Assembly: GCA_963734815.1 (NCBI GenBank)
Contig: CAVTIH010000001.1
Span: 868,001 to 932,000 of the forward strand
Direction: 5' to 3'
Origin: Palsa-744 sp963734815
GTDB lineage: Bacteria > Actinomycetota > Thermoleophilia > Solirubrobacterales > Solirubrobacteraceae
DNA length: 64,000 bases
Made by a program: the position numbers and the translations under genes. This document shows, piece after piece, positions 7,958 through 16,198 of the stretch (positions are counted from its first letter, which is position 1; each line of letters opens with the position of its first letter). A model generated the notes under the pieces. The model was not told the DNA's origin and made no database searches. It was given only the letters and a program-made list of their open reading frames with translations.

Positions 7958-8245
7958 TCAGCGGTCGGGTCGCCGCGGCCGGCGTGTCACCCAGCGCCCG
8001 CGGCGGGCGCTCAGCAGCCGCAGCGCTCGGCCGCGACGGCGCTCCTCGTCGCGCGCGAGCTCGCGATCTTCGCTGAGGCCGACTTCGAGGAACACGAGCA
8101 GCACGGCTCCGGCTACGCCGGCGGCGATCAGCACGATCGTGAGCACCTGACCGGTCACTCCGCCGAGCAGGACGGCGCACGCGCCGCCGGCGAGTACGAG
8201 CGCTAGAGCGAGCCCAAACGCGAAGAGGCGTTCGCGGGGAGTCAC
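7958..8245 (-). CDS. Small two-helix membrane protein
   Basis: The GTG at 8245 gives 95 residues. The start was chosen because TACCTT (8252-8257) lies exactly 6 nt upstream, the leaderless spacing seen in many genes here. Two hydrophobic helices span residues about 10-32 and 35-56, followed by a charged, Arg-rich cytoplasmic tail (ELARDEERRRGRALRLLSAR). No known domain is recognised. A longer reading frame extends to 8665 but is antisense to the HTH gene at 8406 and is not credible. Confidence 0.5.
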   Translation of the reverse strand: MTPRERLFAFGLALALVLAGGACAVLLGGVTGQVLTIVLIAAGVAGAVLLVFLEVGLSEDRELARDEERRRGRALRLLSARRGRWVTRRPRRPDR

Positions 8246-8405
8246 GATCCAAAGGTAGCTGAAGACGGCGCCCCCGAGCGTGAGGACGGCGCCCCCGGAG
8301 CGCCTCCCGTCCCAAGCGCCGAGTACCTTCCTGCCGATCCAAAAATCAAGTGGCCCCAGCAGCCGGCAGGTCGCGGGCGACGTGGCAGACGAGGAGGTGA
8401 GGCCC

Positions 8406-8669
8406 ATGCCGGGACCGACAGACCAACGGCGGCGCAGCGATCCGTGGATGGTCGAGCGAGCGATCGTCCTGCAGATTCTCCGGGACGACCACGCGGAGTG
8501 CTGGGCGCGCGCGGAGTTGGTGCGGGAGATCTCCGACTTCGAGCCGGCGGCGCTCGATGAGGCGCTCGCGCGCCTGGAGTACAACGGCGTTCTGCACCGT
8601 GAGGAAAGCTTGGTATGGGCATCCCTCGCCGCGCGGCGGCTGGACGAGCTCGAACTGATCAGCATCTGA
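8406..8669 (+). CDS. Small winged-helix-like protein
   Basis: The ATG at 8406 follows a strong ribosome binding site (GGAGGTGAGG) by 5 nt and yields 87 residues. The sequence (WMVERAIVLQILRDDHAECW, then ELVREISDFEPAALDEALARL, then a VLHREES turn) has the helix-helix-helix-wing look of small wHTH proteins. It is acidic and cytoplasmic, with no membrane segment. It could be a transcriptional regulator; the target is unknown. It converges on rpiA, ending 12 nt before its stop codon. Confidence 0.65.
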   Translation: MPGPTDQRRRSDPWMVERAIVLQILRDDHAECWARAELVREISDFEPAALDEALARLEYNGVLHREESLVWASLAARRLDELELISI

Positions 8670-8680
8670 ACCGGAGTGGG

Positions 8681-9388
8681 CTACCCCTTGCCGCCGTGGC
8701 GGTGCTCGATGCCGTCGTCGCCTGCGATCAGGATGTCGCTCACGAGGCTGGGTGCGAACAGCCCGTGCTCGACGACACCGGGGGTGGCGGACAGCCGGGC
8801 AGCGAGCCGCGCCGGGTCGTCGATCGCTCCGAGGTAGTCGGCGATCAGGTTGCCGTCCGGGCTGAGGGGCACTTTGCGCAGCCTCGCCGGGGCGATCGCC
8901 GCGAGCGTGGTGTGCGGGGCGAAATGCAGGATCTCGACGGGCACCGGCGAGCGGAGTTCGGCGACGGCCTTCTCGGCGGAGGCGATCACCACGAAGCGCC
9001 GTGCCGCGGCGGCGACGATCTTCTCGCGCGTGTGCGCCGCGCCTCCGCCCTTGATCAGCCAGCCTCGCGGATCGATCTGGTCGGCGCCATCGATCGCGAT
9101 GTCGAGCTGGCCCAGCTCGTCGAGCTCCACGATCTCCAGGCCGAGCGCGCGGGCGGCCCGCGCCGTGGCGGGGGAGGTGGCGACGCAGCGCAGCCCCACC
9201 ATCCCGCTCGCGGCGAGTGCCGGCAGCAGGTGGGCGACGGTCGATCCTGTCCCCAGCCCGACGCGCGAATCGGGAAGCACCAGCTTTGCGGCGGCTTCGG
9301 CGACGGCGTGCTTGTGGCGCCGGGTGGCGCTTTGCTCAATCGCGCCTTTTGCGAAGGGCTCGGTTGGCGGGTGGCGCGTCGGTGTCAT
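8681..9388 (-). CDS. rpiA: Ribose-5-phosphate isomerase A
   Basis: This 235-residue protein interconverts ribose 5-phosphate and ribulose 5-phosphate in the pentose phosphate pathway. Visible RpiA signatures are LGTGSTVAHLLPAL (phosphate-binding loop, residues ~45-58), DIAIDGADQIDP with the catalytic Asp/Glu region (~96-107), LIKGGGAAHTREKIVA (~110-125), and a C-terminal GVVEHGLFA. The length is normal. The ATG at 9388 has TAAGGT 9 nt upstream, so any leader would be only 2-3 nt. Neighbours do not form an obvious operon with it. Confidence 0.95.
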   Translation of the reverse strand: MTPTRHPPTEPFAKGAIEQSATRRHKHAVAEAAAKLVLPDSRVGLGTGSTVAHLLPALAASGMVGLRCVATSPATARAARALGLEIVELDELGQLDIAIDGADQIDPRGWLIKGGGAAHTREKIVAAAARRFVVIASAEKAVAELRSPVPVEILHFAPHTTLAAIAPARLRKVPLSPDGNLIADYLGAIDDPARLAARLSATPGVVEHGLFAPSLVSDILIAGDDGIEHRHGGKG

Positions 9389-9508
9389 GGTGGGGCGACC
9401 TTACAACGCCCGCCGAACGCACCCGCGATCGGCTGGCAAATGCGAGTCCTCCCACCGCTGGCGTGCAAGCGCCTCAACGCCGGCGCGGGTGGGCGGAGCG
9501 CCGCAGGT

Positions 9509-9991
9509 CTAAGAGCCCGCGGCGAGCGCCCCGGCGTCGGGCTCTGCGGCCGCGGCCGAGGTGGCGCTCGTGGGAGGCGTTTCCCCGCGCAGGAAACGCC
9601 ACACCGACAGGCAGGCCAGCACCGTCATGATGGCCGCGCTCGACAGGCACCACTCGCAGTACTCGTGCAGCGAGAACGCCTCCCGCGAGGTGAGGTAGGC
9701 GGAGAAGCCGAAGCCGACCAGCACAAACGCCATCGTGACGAAGCGCGTCTCTTCGCGCTGTGGCACCAGCAGTGAGCCGAGGATCGTCACGTAGCCGATC
9801 AGGCCGATCAGCGCGACCGGCACGCCGGCGAGCTCCGCGTAGATCGAGGTCTGCACTTTCAGGCAGGTGTTGTGCGTGGTGCTGCACAGCGGCGGGATGC
9901 CGGAGTAGTGGACGTAGGTCAGATAGCTTGCGACCCCCAGCCCGATCGTGGCGAGCACGATCATCGTGATGCGGAGGGCGCGGTCGCTCAC
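9509..9991 (-). CDS. Vitamin K epoxide reductase (VKOR) family membrane protein
   Basis: This 160-residue protein has four predicted transmembrane helices. The paired extracytoplasmic cysteines lie near PPLCSTTHNTCLKV, and the CxxC redox centre is CEWC followed by LSSAAIM. In actinobacteria such VKOR homologues re-oxidise DsbA-like proteins, passing electrons to quinone, in place of DsbB. The start is GTG 9991. The gene lies 81 nt downstream of, and on the same strand as, the DsbA-like gene, so the two form a disulfide-forming pair. It carries a ~20-residue Ala/Thr-rich C-terminal tail of low complexity. Confidence 0.88.
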   Translation of the reverse strand: MSDRALRITMIVLATIGLGVASYLTYVHYSGIPPLCSTTHNTCLKVQTSIYAELAGVPVALIGLIGYVTILGSLLVPQREETRFVTMAFVLVGFGFSAYLTSREAFSLHEYCEWCLSSAAIMTVLACLSVWRFLRGETPPTSATSAAAAEPDAGALAAGS

Positions 9992-10072
9992 GGTCGGTCG
10001 CGGCTGCGGGGAGAGAGGGGGGAGGAGGAGGGGAGGGGTTGTTGCGTCATTGCCATCGCCGCGTGCGTCTCC

Positions 10073-10897
10073 CTATGAAAGCAGTTTGTTGATCGTCGCT
10101 TCGAAGCTGGAGGGTTCTTCGAGGTTGGGGTTTTCGAGCTTTTCCATGTGCTGGCCGCTCTTGCCGATCAGGAAGGACGGCGTGCCGGTGAAGCCCTCGG
10201 CGTTGGCAATCTGCGCGTCATGCGTGACCTGTTCGGCGTAGGTCGGATCGTTGCGTGCGGCGCTCCAGTTGGGGAGATTCAGCCCCGGCACCTGCTGAGC
10301 GAGGCCCTGCAGGTATTTTTCGTTGACGTAGCCCGTTTTCTCCTGGCCCTGCTCGTGGTAGAAGAGCTCGATGAAGTACCACGCGAGGTTCTGCTTGCCG
10401 GCGGCGTAGGCGGCCACCTGCTGCGTGCGGAATGTTTCCTGTTCGTCCGTGGCGGTCTCAAGCGAGTTGTATTCGATCTTGACCTTGCCGGTGCGCACGT
10501 ACTTCTGGATGACCTTGGGCAGCGCGCCGAGCGTGAACTGCCTGCAGATCGGGCACTCCAGGTCGCCGAAGTACTGCAGTGTCACGGGCGCGTTGGGGTT
10601 GCCGAGGACGTTGCCCGACTGGGGGATGCCGCCGATGGTCGACTTGACCGTGGCGACGGTCGAGTTCTTCTTGCTGCCGGTGGCCAGTCCGCTCCCGCCG
10701 CTGCCCCCGCCGCTGGTGGCGAGCACGATCACGAGGATGATCACGACGACGACGCCGATCACGCCGCCGAGCTGGATCATGCGTTTGCGCTGCGCCGACT
10801 GGGCGGCGGCCGCCTCCATCGCTTTGCGTTCGGTGCGCGCCTGCTCGCGGCGCTCCTTGCGGGTGAGGTCGGGATCGTTGCCCGAGGCGGGAGTCAT
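10073..10897 (-). CDS. DsbA-like thioredoxin-fold oxidoreductase, membrane anchored
   Basis: The product has 274 residues. Residues 1-38 are cytoplasmic and highly charged (RKERREQARTERKAMEAA), residues about 42-64 are a transmembrane anchor (Ile/Val-rich), followed by a Ser/Gly linker and a DsbA-type domain. The active site is CPIC in GDLECPICRQF (near residue 115), and the cis-Pro loop is GTPSFLIG near residue 240. It oxidises cysteines of exported proteins and is re-oxidised by the VKOR gene just downstream. The many cysteine-paired secreted proteins in this window are plausible substrates. Confidence 0.9.
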   Translation of the reverse strand: MTPASGNDPDLTRKERREQARTERKAMEAAAAQSAQRKRMIQLGGVIGVVVVIILVIVLATSGGGSGGSGLATGSKKNSTVATVKSTIGGIPQSGNVLGNPNAPVTLQYFGDLECPICRQFTLGALPKVIQKYVRTGKVKIEYNSLETATDEQETFRTQQVAAYAAGKQNLAWYFIELFYHEQGQEKTGYVNEKYLQGLAQQVPGLNLPNWSAARNDPTYAEQVTHDAQIANAEGFTGTPSFLIGKSGQHMEKLENPNLEEPSSFEATINKLLS

Positions 10898-11166
10898 GGG
10901 CTCAATTTCTACCGGTTCTGGATCAAGTTTGCTTAAGGCGTTGCCCTGGCCTGCCTAAAGCTATGCGTGTGCGCGGCTCGGCCCGAGGTCGCGCTCGGCT
11001 CGGTCGGAGAGCGCGGGCGGCTGTCAACAGCCATCGTTGCTCCCGCGGGCGGCGGTGTTCTCCCCGGGCGGCGGCACCGGGGGATCGGGCGGGCTCTGCC
11101 GCAAGGTCCGACCCCGGCCGGCGCGTCGCGGCGCGGATCGCCACACTATGGAGTCGGAAACATCGC

Positions 11167-11240
11167 GCCTCCGTAGCTCAGCTGGATAGAGCATCGGACT
11201 TCTAATCCGAGGGTCGCAGGTTCGAGTCCTGCCGGGGGCT
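11167..11240 (+). tRNA. tRNA-Arg (anticodon TCT)
   Basis: The 74-nt cloverleaf is complete. The acceptor GCCTCCG pairs with CGGGGGC (one T-G pair), the D stem is GCTC/GAGC, the anticodon stem TCGGA/TCCGA holds the loop CTTCTAA, and the T stem GCAGG/CCTGC encloses TTCGAGT. The anticodon TCT reads AGA. No CCA is encoded: the 3' end continues TACTACG. The discriminator base is T, which is unusual for arginine tRNAs. The rare AGA codon is mostly absent from the high-GC genes here. Confidence 0.93.
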
Positions 11241-11242
11241 TA

Positions 11243-13795
11243 CTACGAATCCCGTTTGTTTAGGCGGGGTTCGTGCTGTAGGGGGAGTGCCGCGAACCCC
11301 CGAAAGTGCCCGCGGGGCCCGCATGGGGACCCCTTCTGCAAAACGGGCTGCCCGCGGCGGGTTGCGGCGGAGTGGGGTGGAGTGGACCCCTTTGGTGGGC
11401 ACCTGATCCGCGAAACCGGGTCCACTCCAAGGCGGCGCTGGTTGCCGGAGGGGCGCAGATGGAGAACCCGTTCGCTTGTCGCGGTGACGGTGGTGCCTGC
11501 CATGTCGTGGTCGCGAATCAGCACCCGAACCTCGATGTGTCTGCGCGGGGCAAGCCTGGCGAGCGCGGAGCGAGCGAGACGGATCTTCACGCGCGCGGAC
11601 TTGCCCCCCCGGATGCGGAAGTGGGCGCTGCCCAGCCGCAGTGGCTGGCGTGATTGGCGCCGTCGAGCTTGAGAGGCGCGTGCGAAGGCGGTGGCGGTCG
11701 TGATGGTGACCGTGCCTGCGCAGTAGCTCACGCTGTGCGAGCAGGTCAGGCGCAAAGTGACGGTGCCGTGCTGGTCGAAGAGTGGGCCGCCCGCGAGTTG
11801 AACGGTGGGTCGTCTGAGGATGCAGCGACAGTAGAGAGAGTGTGGAACGGCCAGCGTGTTGCTGGTAGCGCTCGTCGAGCCGCCTGCGGTGGCGGTGACG
11901 GCGCATTCCGTTTCTGGGCCGTGGAGTTGGTTGGAGAAGGCTTCGCTGAAGGGGCCGACGTGTTCGGCGCAGACCGTCACTCCGGCGATCCCGGAGCCGC
12001 CGGTGTTCGTGACCCGTCCGGTGATCTGCCCGCCGGTGAGCAGCTGCGCGTCGATCCCGCCGGTGAGACCTCCGGGCATGATCGGGACCAGCGCGGCTGC
12101 GCTGGATGTGACCTGGCCGGCGTAGAGTTGCGAGAGGTAGTTGGGGCCTTCCGAGTAGCGGGTGAATTCGACGCGCGCGGAGCTGCCCGGCAGGCCCGGG
12201 ATCGTGTAGTCGCCGGCGGCGTCGGTGTGCGTACAGCTCTCGGGCAGCCGGTCGCTGTTCTCGGCGCACACAAGGATGCCGCCGATTCCGGCGCCGGTCG
12301 CAGCGGCGGTTACGGTGCCGGCGATCTGCCCGCCCGTCTGCAGTTCGCCGTTGATTCCAGTGGTGACGCTCCCCGCGGTCACCGTCACGGGCGTCGCTTC
12401 TCCACCGGTGGCCTTGCCATCGAAGTAGCTTCCGAGGTAGTCGGAGCTGGGGTTTTCCCGCCCAGTGCTGAACGAGATGGCGTAGGAGCCGGTGGCCAAC
12501 CCCGAGACCGTGTATTCGCCGGCGGCATTGGTGGACGTGCATTCGCCCGTTCCTACGCCGGTGGTGGTGGGCGAAGCGCAGACGCTGACGGTTTCCAGCG
12601 GCGCGTGTGTGGTTGCGCTGGTGACCCTGCCCGCGATCTGGCCGCCGTTGAGCAACTGCGCATCGATTCCAGTGGTGGTGGCGCCCGAGGCGACGTCGAC
12701 TTCGGCGGCCTTCTCCTCGGTGGCGGCCCCCGAGTAGTACTGGCTGAGATAGTTGTCGCCGGCGATGCGGGCGGCGGAGAACTGGACCTGGTAGGCCCCT
12801 GGCCGCAGCCGTGAGATGGTGTAGTTGCCGCCGCTGTCTGTGAGCACACATCCCCTGGTGGGTGACTCTTCCATAGGCAATGCGCCTACGCTCCATGCGC
12901 ACACTTCGATTCCCGCGAGCGGCGCGTAGCCCGCGGCGCTGGTCACCGTGCCGACGATCTGGCCGGTGTGCAGTTCGACGTCGATCCCGGAGGTGACGCC
13001 GCTGGCGCTCACCGCTACGTGGGTGGCTTCGTTGCGCGTGGTCTTGCCGTCATACCATTCGGTCCAGCTCCAGCCGCCGCGCAGTTCATCGGAGCTGGTG
13101 TTGAACCAGACTGTGTAGGAGCCGCTGGGCAGCCCCGAGAGCGTGTATTCGCCCGCGGCGTTGGTGGCGGAACAGGCTTCCTCGCTGCCTTCGAGTTCAG
13201 CGCACTCCCGCACCCCCGGGACGCCCGAGTGCGTGGCGGCGTCGGTGACCGTCCCGGTGATCTCACCGCCCGCGGGCATGGTTGCGTCGATACCCGGCGT
13301 GACCGCGCCGGCGTTGACGGACACGCGATTGGCTTCGCTGGAGGAGAACTCCTGGTGGTAGTAGGTGGTGAGGTAGTTGCCGACTTCTTCGGCGCCGCCG
13401 AACGAGCCGGCGCGAAACACAAGTTTGTAGGCGCCAGAGGGCAGCCCGATGATCGTGTACTGCCCCGCGCCCACGGTCGCATCCACCTGACACGACAGCG
13501 CGTGACCGCGATCGGCGGCCTGCACGACATAGGTGCTGCCCGTCTGGCCGGCGATCGGCCGGCCGTCGCGCAGCCAGACGTAGCCGAACCCGGTCGGTTC
13601 GCCGGCCCAGGCGCCGGTGGAACAGGTGAGCGTCTTGCCCACCGACGGCGTTCCGCTGAGCACGGGCGCCGCCGTGTCGACCGGCGAACCACCCGCCGGA
13701 ACCGCCGCGCTCGCGAGCGCCGCGGCGAGCCACCCGATACAGGCCGCGGCCAGGACTGCGCCAGCAAGCGGGAAGGTAGCTAGCCTGAAGCTCAC
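11243..13795 (-). CDS. Large secreted protein: Ig-like domain plus Cna-B-like repeats
   Basis: The frame gives 850 residues from GTG 13795, which has TAGTAT exactly 7 nt upstream (leaderless). It carries a signal peptide (1-33) and an Ig-like domain at ~42-108 (GTPSVGKTLTCSTGAW, then YVWLRDGRPIAGQTGSTY). About five and a half carboxypeptidase-regulatory/Cna-B-like units of ~98 residues follow, each starting GG(E/Q)I(A/T)G(T/R)VT and containing AGEYTxSGLPSGSY. A terminal Cys-paired beta domain (~640-765) comes next. The first repeat is truncated and joined directly to the Ig domain. The last ~80 residues are Arg/Pro-rich, cross an inverted repeat and stop 3 nt short of tRNA-Arg, so the natural stop has probably been lost. 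The likely role is cell-surface adhesion; this is inferred. Confidence 0.75.
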   Translation of the reverse strand: MSFRLATFPLAGAVLAAACIGWLAAALASAAVPAGGSPVDTAAPVLSGTPSVGKTLTCSTGAWAGEPTGFGYVWLRDGRPIAGQTGSTYVVQAADRGHALSCQVDATVGAGQYTIIGLPSGAYKLVFRAGSFGGAEEVGNYLTTYYHQEFSSSEANRVSVNAGAVTPGIDATMPAGGEITGTVTDAATHSGVPGVRECAELEGSEEACSATNAAGEYTLSGLPSGSYTVWFNTSSDELRGGWSWTEWYDGKTTRNEATHVAVSASGVTSGIDVELHTGQIVGTVTSAAGYAPLAGIEVCAWSVGALPMEESPTRGCVLTDSGGNYTISRLRPGAYQVQFSAARIAGDNYLSQYYSGAATEEKAAEVDVASGATTTGIDAQLLNGGQIAGRVTSATTHAPLETVSVCASPTTTGVGTGECTSTNAAGEYTVSGLATGSYAISFSTGRENPSSDYLGSYFDGKATGGEATPVTVTAGSVTTGINGELQTGGQIAGTVTAAATGAGIGGILVCAENSDRLPESCTHTDAAGDYTIPGLPGSSARVEFTRYSEGPNYLSQLYAGQVTSSAAALVPIMPGGLTGGIDAQLLTGGQITGRVTNTGGSGIAGVTVCAEHVGPFSEAFSNQLHGPETECAVTATAGGSTSATSNTLAVPHSLYCRCILRRPTVQLAGGPLFDQHGTVTLRLTCSHSVSYCAGTVTITTATAFARASQARRRQSRQPLRLGSAHFRIRGGKSARVKIRLARSALARLAPRRHIEVRVLIRDHDMAGTTVTATSERVLHLRPSGNQRRLGVDPVSRIRCPPKGSTPPHSAATRRGQPVLQKGSPCGPRGHFRGFAALPLQHEPRLNKRDS
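11245..11274. terminator. Hairpin directly after tRNA-Arg
   Basis: ACGAATCCCG (11245-11254) pairs with CGGGGTTCGT (11265-11274), with one T-G pair and a 10-nt loop. It begins 4 nt after the tRNA and overlaps the last codons of the minus-strand reading frame ending at 11243. No U-run follows. It may stop tRNA transcription or processing. Confidence 0.45.
11379..11428. repeat. 11-bp inverted repeat near the 3' end of the repeat-protein gene
   Basis: GGAGTGGACCC (11379-11389) and GGGTCCACTCC (11418-11428) are perfect reverse complements separated by 28 nt. The element lies within the unusual 3' extension of the surface-protein reading frame, about 140 bp from tRNA-Arg. It could be an old terminator of the surface-protein gene now read through, or an end of a small mobile element. 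The sequence does not decide between them. Confidence 0.6.
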
Positions 13796-13894
13796 GCTGG
13801 CGATACTACAGACAGCGTGAGATTCTGCCCTTCAAAAACTTCGAGCAGCGCGTTTCTGGGTGTGGTCAGTCGGTTCGCGGATCGCCGCACACGC

Positions 13895-15721
13895 ATGAAG
13901 TCCCCTATATCAGTAGGCTCCCGGCTTGTGGACGAGAAGCGGGGGCTGTGGGTGTTGGGCTGTTGGGTCGTGGTGGGGCTGCTGGCGTTGGCGGTGGCTG
14001 CGCCTACGGGTGCGTCGGCGGCGGTGGGCGCGAGGGGCCGAGCTACGGTCGTTGTGGCCAGCGCATCGGGCGATCGCGCTGCCACGCGCGCGCTGCTGAA
14101 CGCCGAATATGGGCTTTTGGAGGCGACGCTGGCCCGCTTGCGGCGTACAGACGCCGCGGAGGCCCACTCCGCGAAAATGCTCGGCGAGGAATGCGAGGGT
14201 GTGCTTCGTGGGGTTCCAGAGGAAGGGGCGATCGAAGAAGAAGAAGGGCCGTTCGCACCGCAACCCAAGCTTTCCGGGCGCGTTCAGGGCGAACGTGCGC
14301 GCAGCGAACGGGAGGGCCGCACGATCGAGGAGGAGATCGACGAAACGATCTTCGCCGCCGCCGATCGCGTTCTCCGGGGTCCTTATGGCGACTACGTCGC
14401 CGCGGTCGATGGGCTCAGCTGGAGCAACCCTACGATCGACGCGCTCGTCCACCAGAGGGTCGCGCAGCTCCAGGAAGAGATCATAGGCCCGCCGGTGGCG
14501 ATCTGCGCTGAAATGAGAGCTTGGGCGGCGAGCGGGTTTCACCGGCTGCCAACTGGGAGCAGGCTCCTGGAAGAAGCTGGGGAAGCCCGCGACAAGCGGG
14601 CAGTGCGGGGCAACCTCGACACGCTGTTGCGAAAATACGAGGATCGCGGCGCGCGGGCGCTTGCGAGGCGCATCGCAGCGTCGAGGGAACGGTTGGCAGA
14701 ACAGCAGCGCGATGACGAAGTCAGCATGAACGCCTGGTACCGTTTGGAGCTGGCGCTGGGCGAGAAGCCGTCCCGTTTTGCCGAGCAACAGGTCGCGCCC
14801 GTAATCGCCAAGGGACGGACGCATGCAGGCACAACGTTCGTAATCCGTGTGGGCGTGCGCGAGCCCCGGCCAAGCTCATGCCGGCGTGAACTGGAGGTCG
14901 AAGTCCGCGAGCGCCGCGGTGGGAGCGGCAGCGGTATGTGTCTCAGCGAACGCGCCCACCCGCACGCGTCGAGCAGCTGTTCGGGGTCTGTGGAGACCGT
15001 GCAGCTCGCCACCCCGCCGGATGTACGTGGTGCACGAGTGCGGCTCAGCGACGGGCGCACCGTATCGGATGAGATCGTGCAGGTCCCAGTTCGAGACGGG
15101 GGGCCGGCGGGAGTGTTCATCGACGCCTTCCGCGGCTACCACCCGTACCCCGTATCGGTGCAGGAGCTAAGCCGCGATGGCAGGGTGCTGCGGACGGTCG
15201 GCCTGAGAGACGTGCACTGCACGCCGAGGCCCGCGGGCGGAGCCCCGGGGCCGCCTCAGGTCGTCAAACTCGCGGCGGTGACGACCCCTTCAGGCGAACC
15301 CCTGACAATCTCAGGAACTTTGCTTCATTTCGGCAACGGCCACACGGAGTTCTCTCTTGGCCCCGAAATCGCGATGCGAAACTCGGAACTCAGCGAGGAA
15401 GATGAAGACGCAAAGTCGAAGCAGTTTCAGTGGAACCTTTCGACTGAATGCGCGCCGCACCCATATTCGCTGCTTGACGGGATCCTCGCGGCGCCGGGAG
15501 CATCTGTCCTTGTGCGCACCCCAGCCGGGCTCACACCGCTGACGAAGGTCGAACTGGCCGCCTCAATGGACGCCGGCGGACCGCTGTTCTACGGCGTTTA
15601 CACCACACCGCCGACCGAAATCGTCGTCGAGAACGCTGAAGGCGCAACCCTCTACACCGAAAACCTCGCCGCAAAGGCAACCGAAGAAACGGAATTCTGC
15701 GAAGGCTACGCCGAACAATGA
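13895..15721 (+). CDS. Secreted protein of unknown function
   Basis: From ATG 13895 the frame gives 608 residues; GTG 13926 is an alternative. A hydrophobic segment (GLWVLGCWVVVGLLALAVAA, residues ~16-36) is a signal peptide. The next ~300 residues are Glu/Arg-rich and largely helical (EEEEGPFAPQPKLSGRVQ; RKYEDRGARALARRIAASRE), with coiled-coil character. The C-terminal ~300 residues look beta-rich, with several cysteines. I recognise no family. It is divergent from the repeat-protein gene at 13795. Codons are less GC-biased in the last third. An extension up to 13817 has no signal-like character. Confidence 0.6.
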   Translation: MKSPISVGSRLVDEKRGLWVLGCWVVVGLLALAVAAPTGASAAVGARGRATVVVASASGDRAATRALLNAEYGLLEATLARLRRTDAAEAHSAKMLGEECEGVLRGVPEEGAIEEEEGPFAPQPKLSGRVQGERARSEREGRTIEEEIDETIFAAADRVLRGPYGDYVAAVDGLSWSNPTIDALVHQRVAQLQEEIIGPPVAICAEMRAWAASGFHRLPTGSRLLEEAGEARDKRAVRGNLDTLLRKYEDRGARALARRIAASRERLAEQQRDDEVSMNAWYRLELALGEKPSRFAEQQVAPVIAKGRTHAGTTFVIRVGVREPRPSSCRRELEVEVRERRGGSGSGMCLSERAHPHASSSCSGSVETVQLATPPDVRGARVRLSDGRTVSDEIVQVPVRDGGPAGVFIDAFRGYHPYPVSVQELSRDGRVLRTVGLRDVHCTPRPAGGAPGPPQVVKLAAVTTPSGEPLTISGTLLHFGNGHTEFSLGPEIAMRNSELSEEDEDAKSKQFQWNLSTECAPHPYSLLDGILAAPGASVLVRTPAGLTPLTKVELAASMDAGGPLFYGVYTTPPTEIVVENAEGATLYTENLAAKATEETEFCEGYAEQ

Positions 15722-15738
15722 GAGAGGGGTGAGCGAGA

Positions 15739-16161
15739 GTGCACGAGATCGGTGTGGCGGTCACGGCCGTCAAGGTGGTGGTTGCCGTCATCGCGATGGT
15801 CGCTTTCATCGCCGCAGGGATGTGGCTTGGCGTGTGGCAGGCGCACAAGCGCGGCGTGATCCCCGAGGAGGGCTCGGCGATCGGCCAGTTGCGAGTCGGC
15901 GTGCGTCGGAGTCGGAAGGTCCGGCGTGAGCTGCTCACGCTCGGGGAGCGCGTGTTTGCGTGGACGATGACGCTCTTTGGGGTGATCGCTGTCCCGGCTG
16001 GCATCATCATCCTGCTCTCGGGCGACTCCGGCCTGCGCGCTATGGGGATCGGCCTGCTGATCGTGGCGCTGGTGGTGACGGCGGTTCCTGTCTCCCCGAT
16101 CCTGCAGGCGCGTGTCCGTCGCCGTCAACAGGCGACCGGCGACCAAGAACGGCTCCGCTGA
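15739..16161 (+). CDS. Two-helix membrane protein of unknown function
   Basis: The GTG at 15739 follows GAGAGGGGTGAGCG and gives 140 residues. Hydrophobic helices lie at about 6-32 (VTAVKVVVAVIAMVAFIAAG) and 78-97 (MTLFGVIAVPAGIIILLSG), with a third at 100-122. Between them is a basic loop (VGVRRSRKVRRELLTLGER). It is 17 nt downstream of the secreted protein gene and overlaps no gene, and another membrane protein follows, so the three may be one operon. No domain is recognised. Confidence 0.55.
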   Translation: MHEIGVAVTAVKVVVAVIAMVAFIAAGMWLGVWQAHKRGVIPEEGSAIGQLRVGVRRSRKVRRELLTLGERVFAWTMTLFGVIAVPAGIIILLSGDSGLRAMGIGLLIVALVVTAVPVSPILQARVRRRQQATGDQERLR

Positions 16162-16198
16162 TGGCCGCGTGCCCCTGGGCGATCCCGGCGCAGGCGTC

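Noticed and set aside
10898..11166. Small minus-strand ORF of 73 residues between the DsbA-like gene and tRNA-Arg
   Set aside because: Arg/Ala/Pro-rich random translation. The gap holds a GGCTGT-ca-ACAGCC dyad (11024-11037) but no supportable gene.
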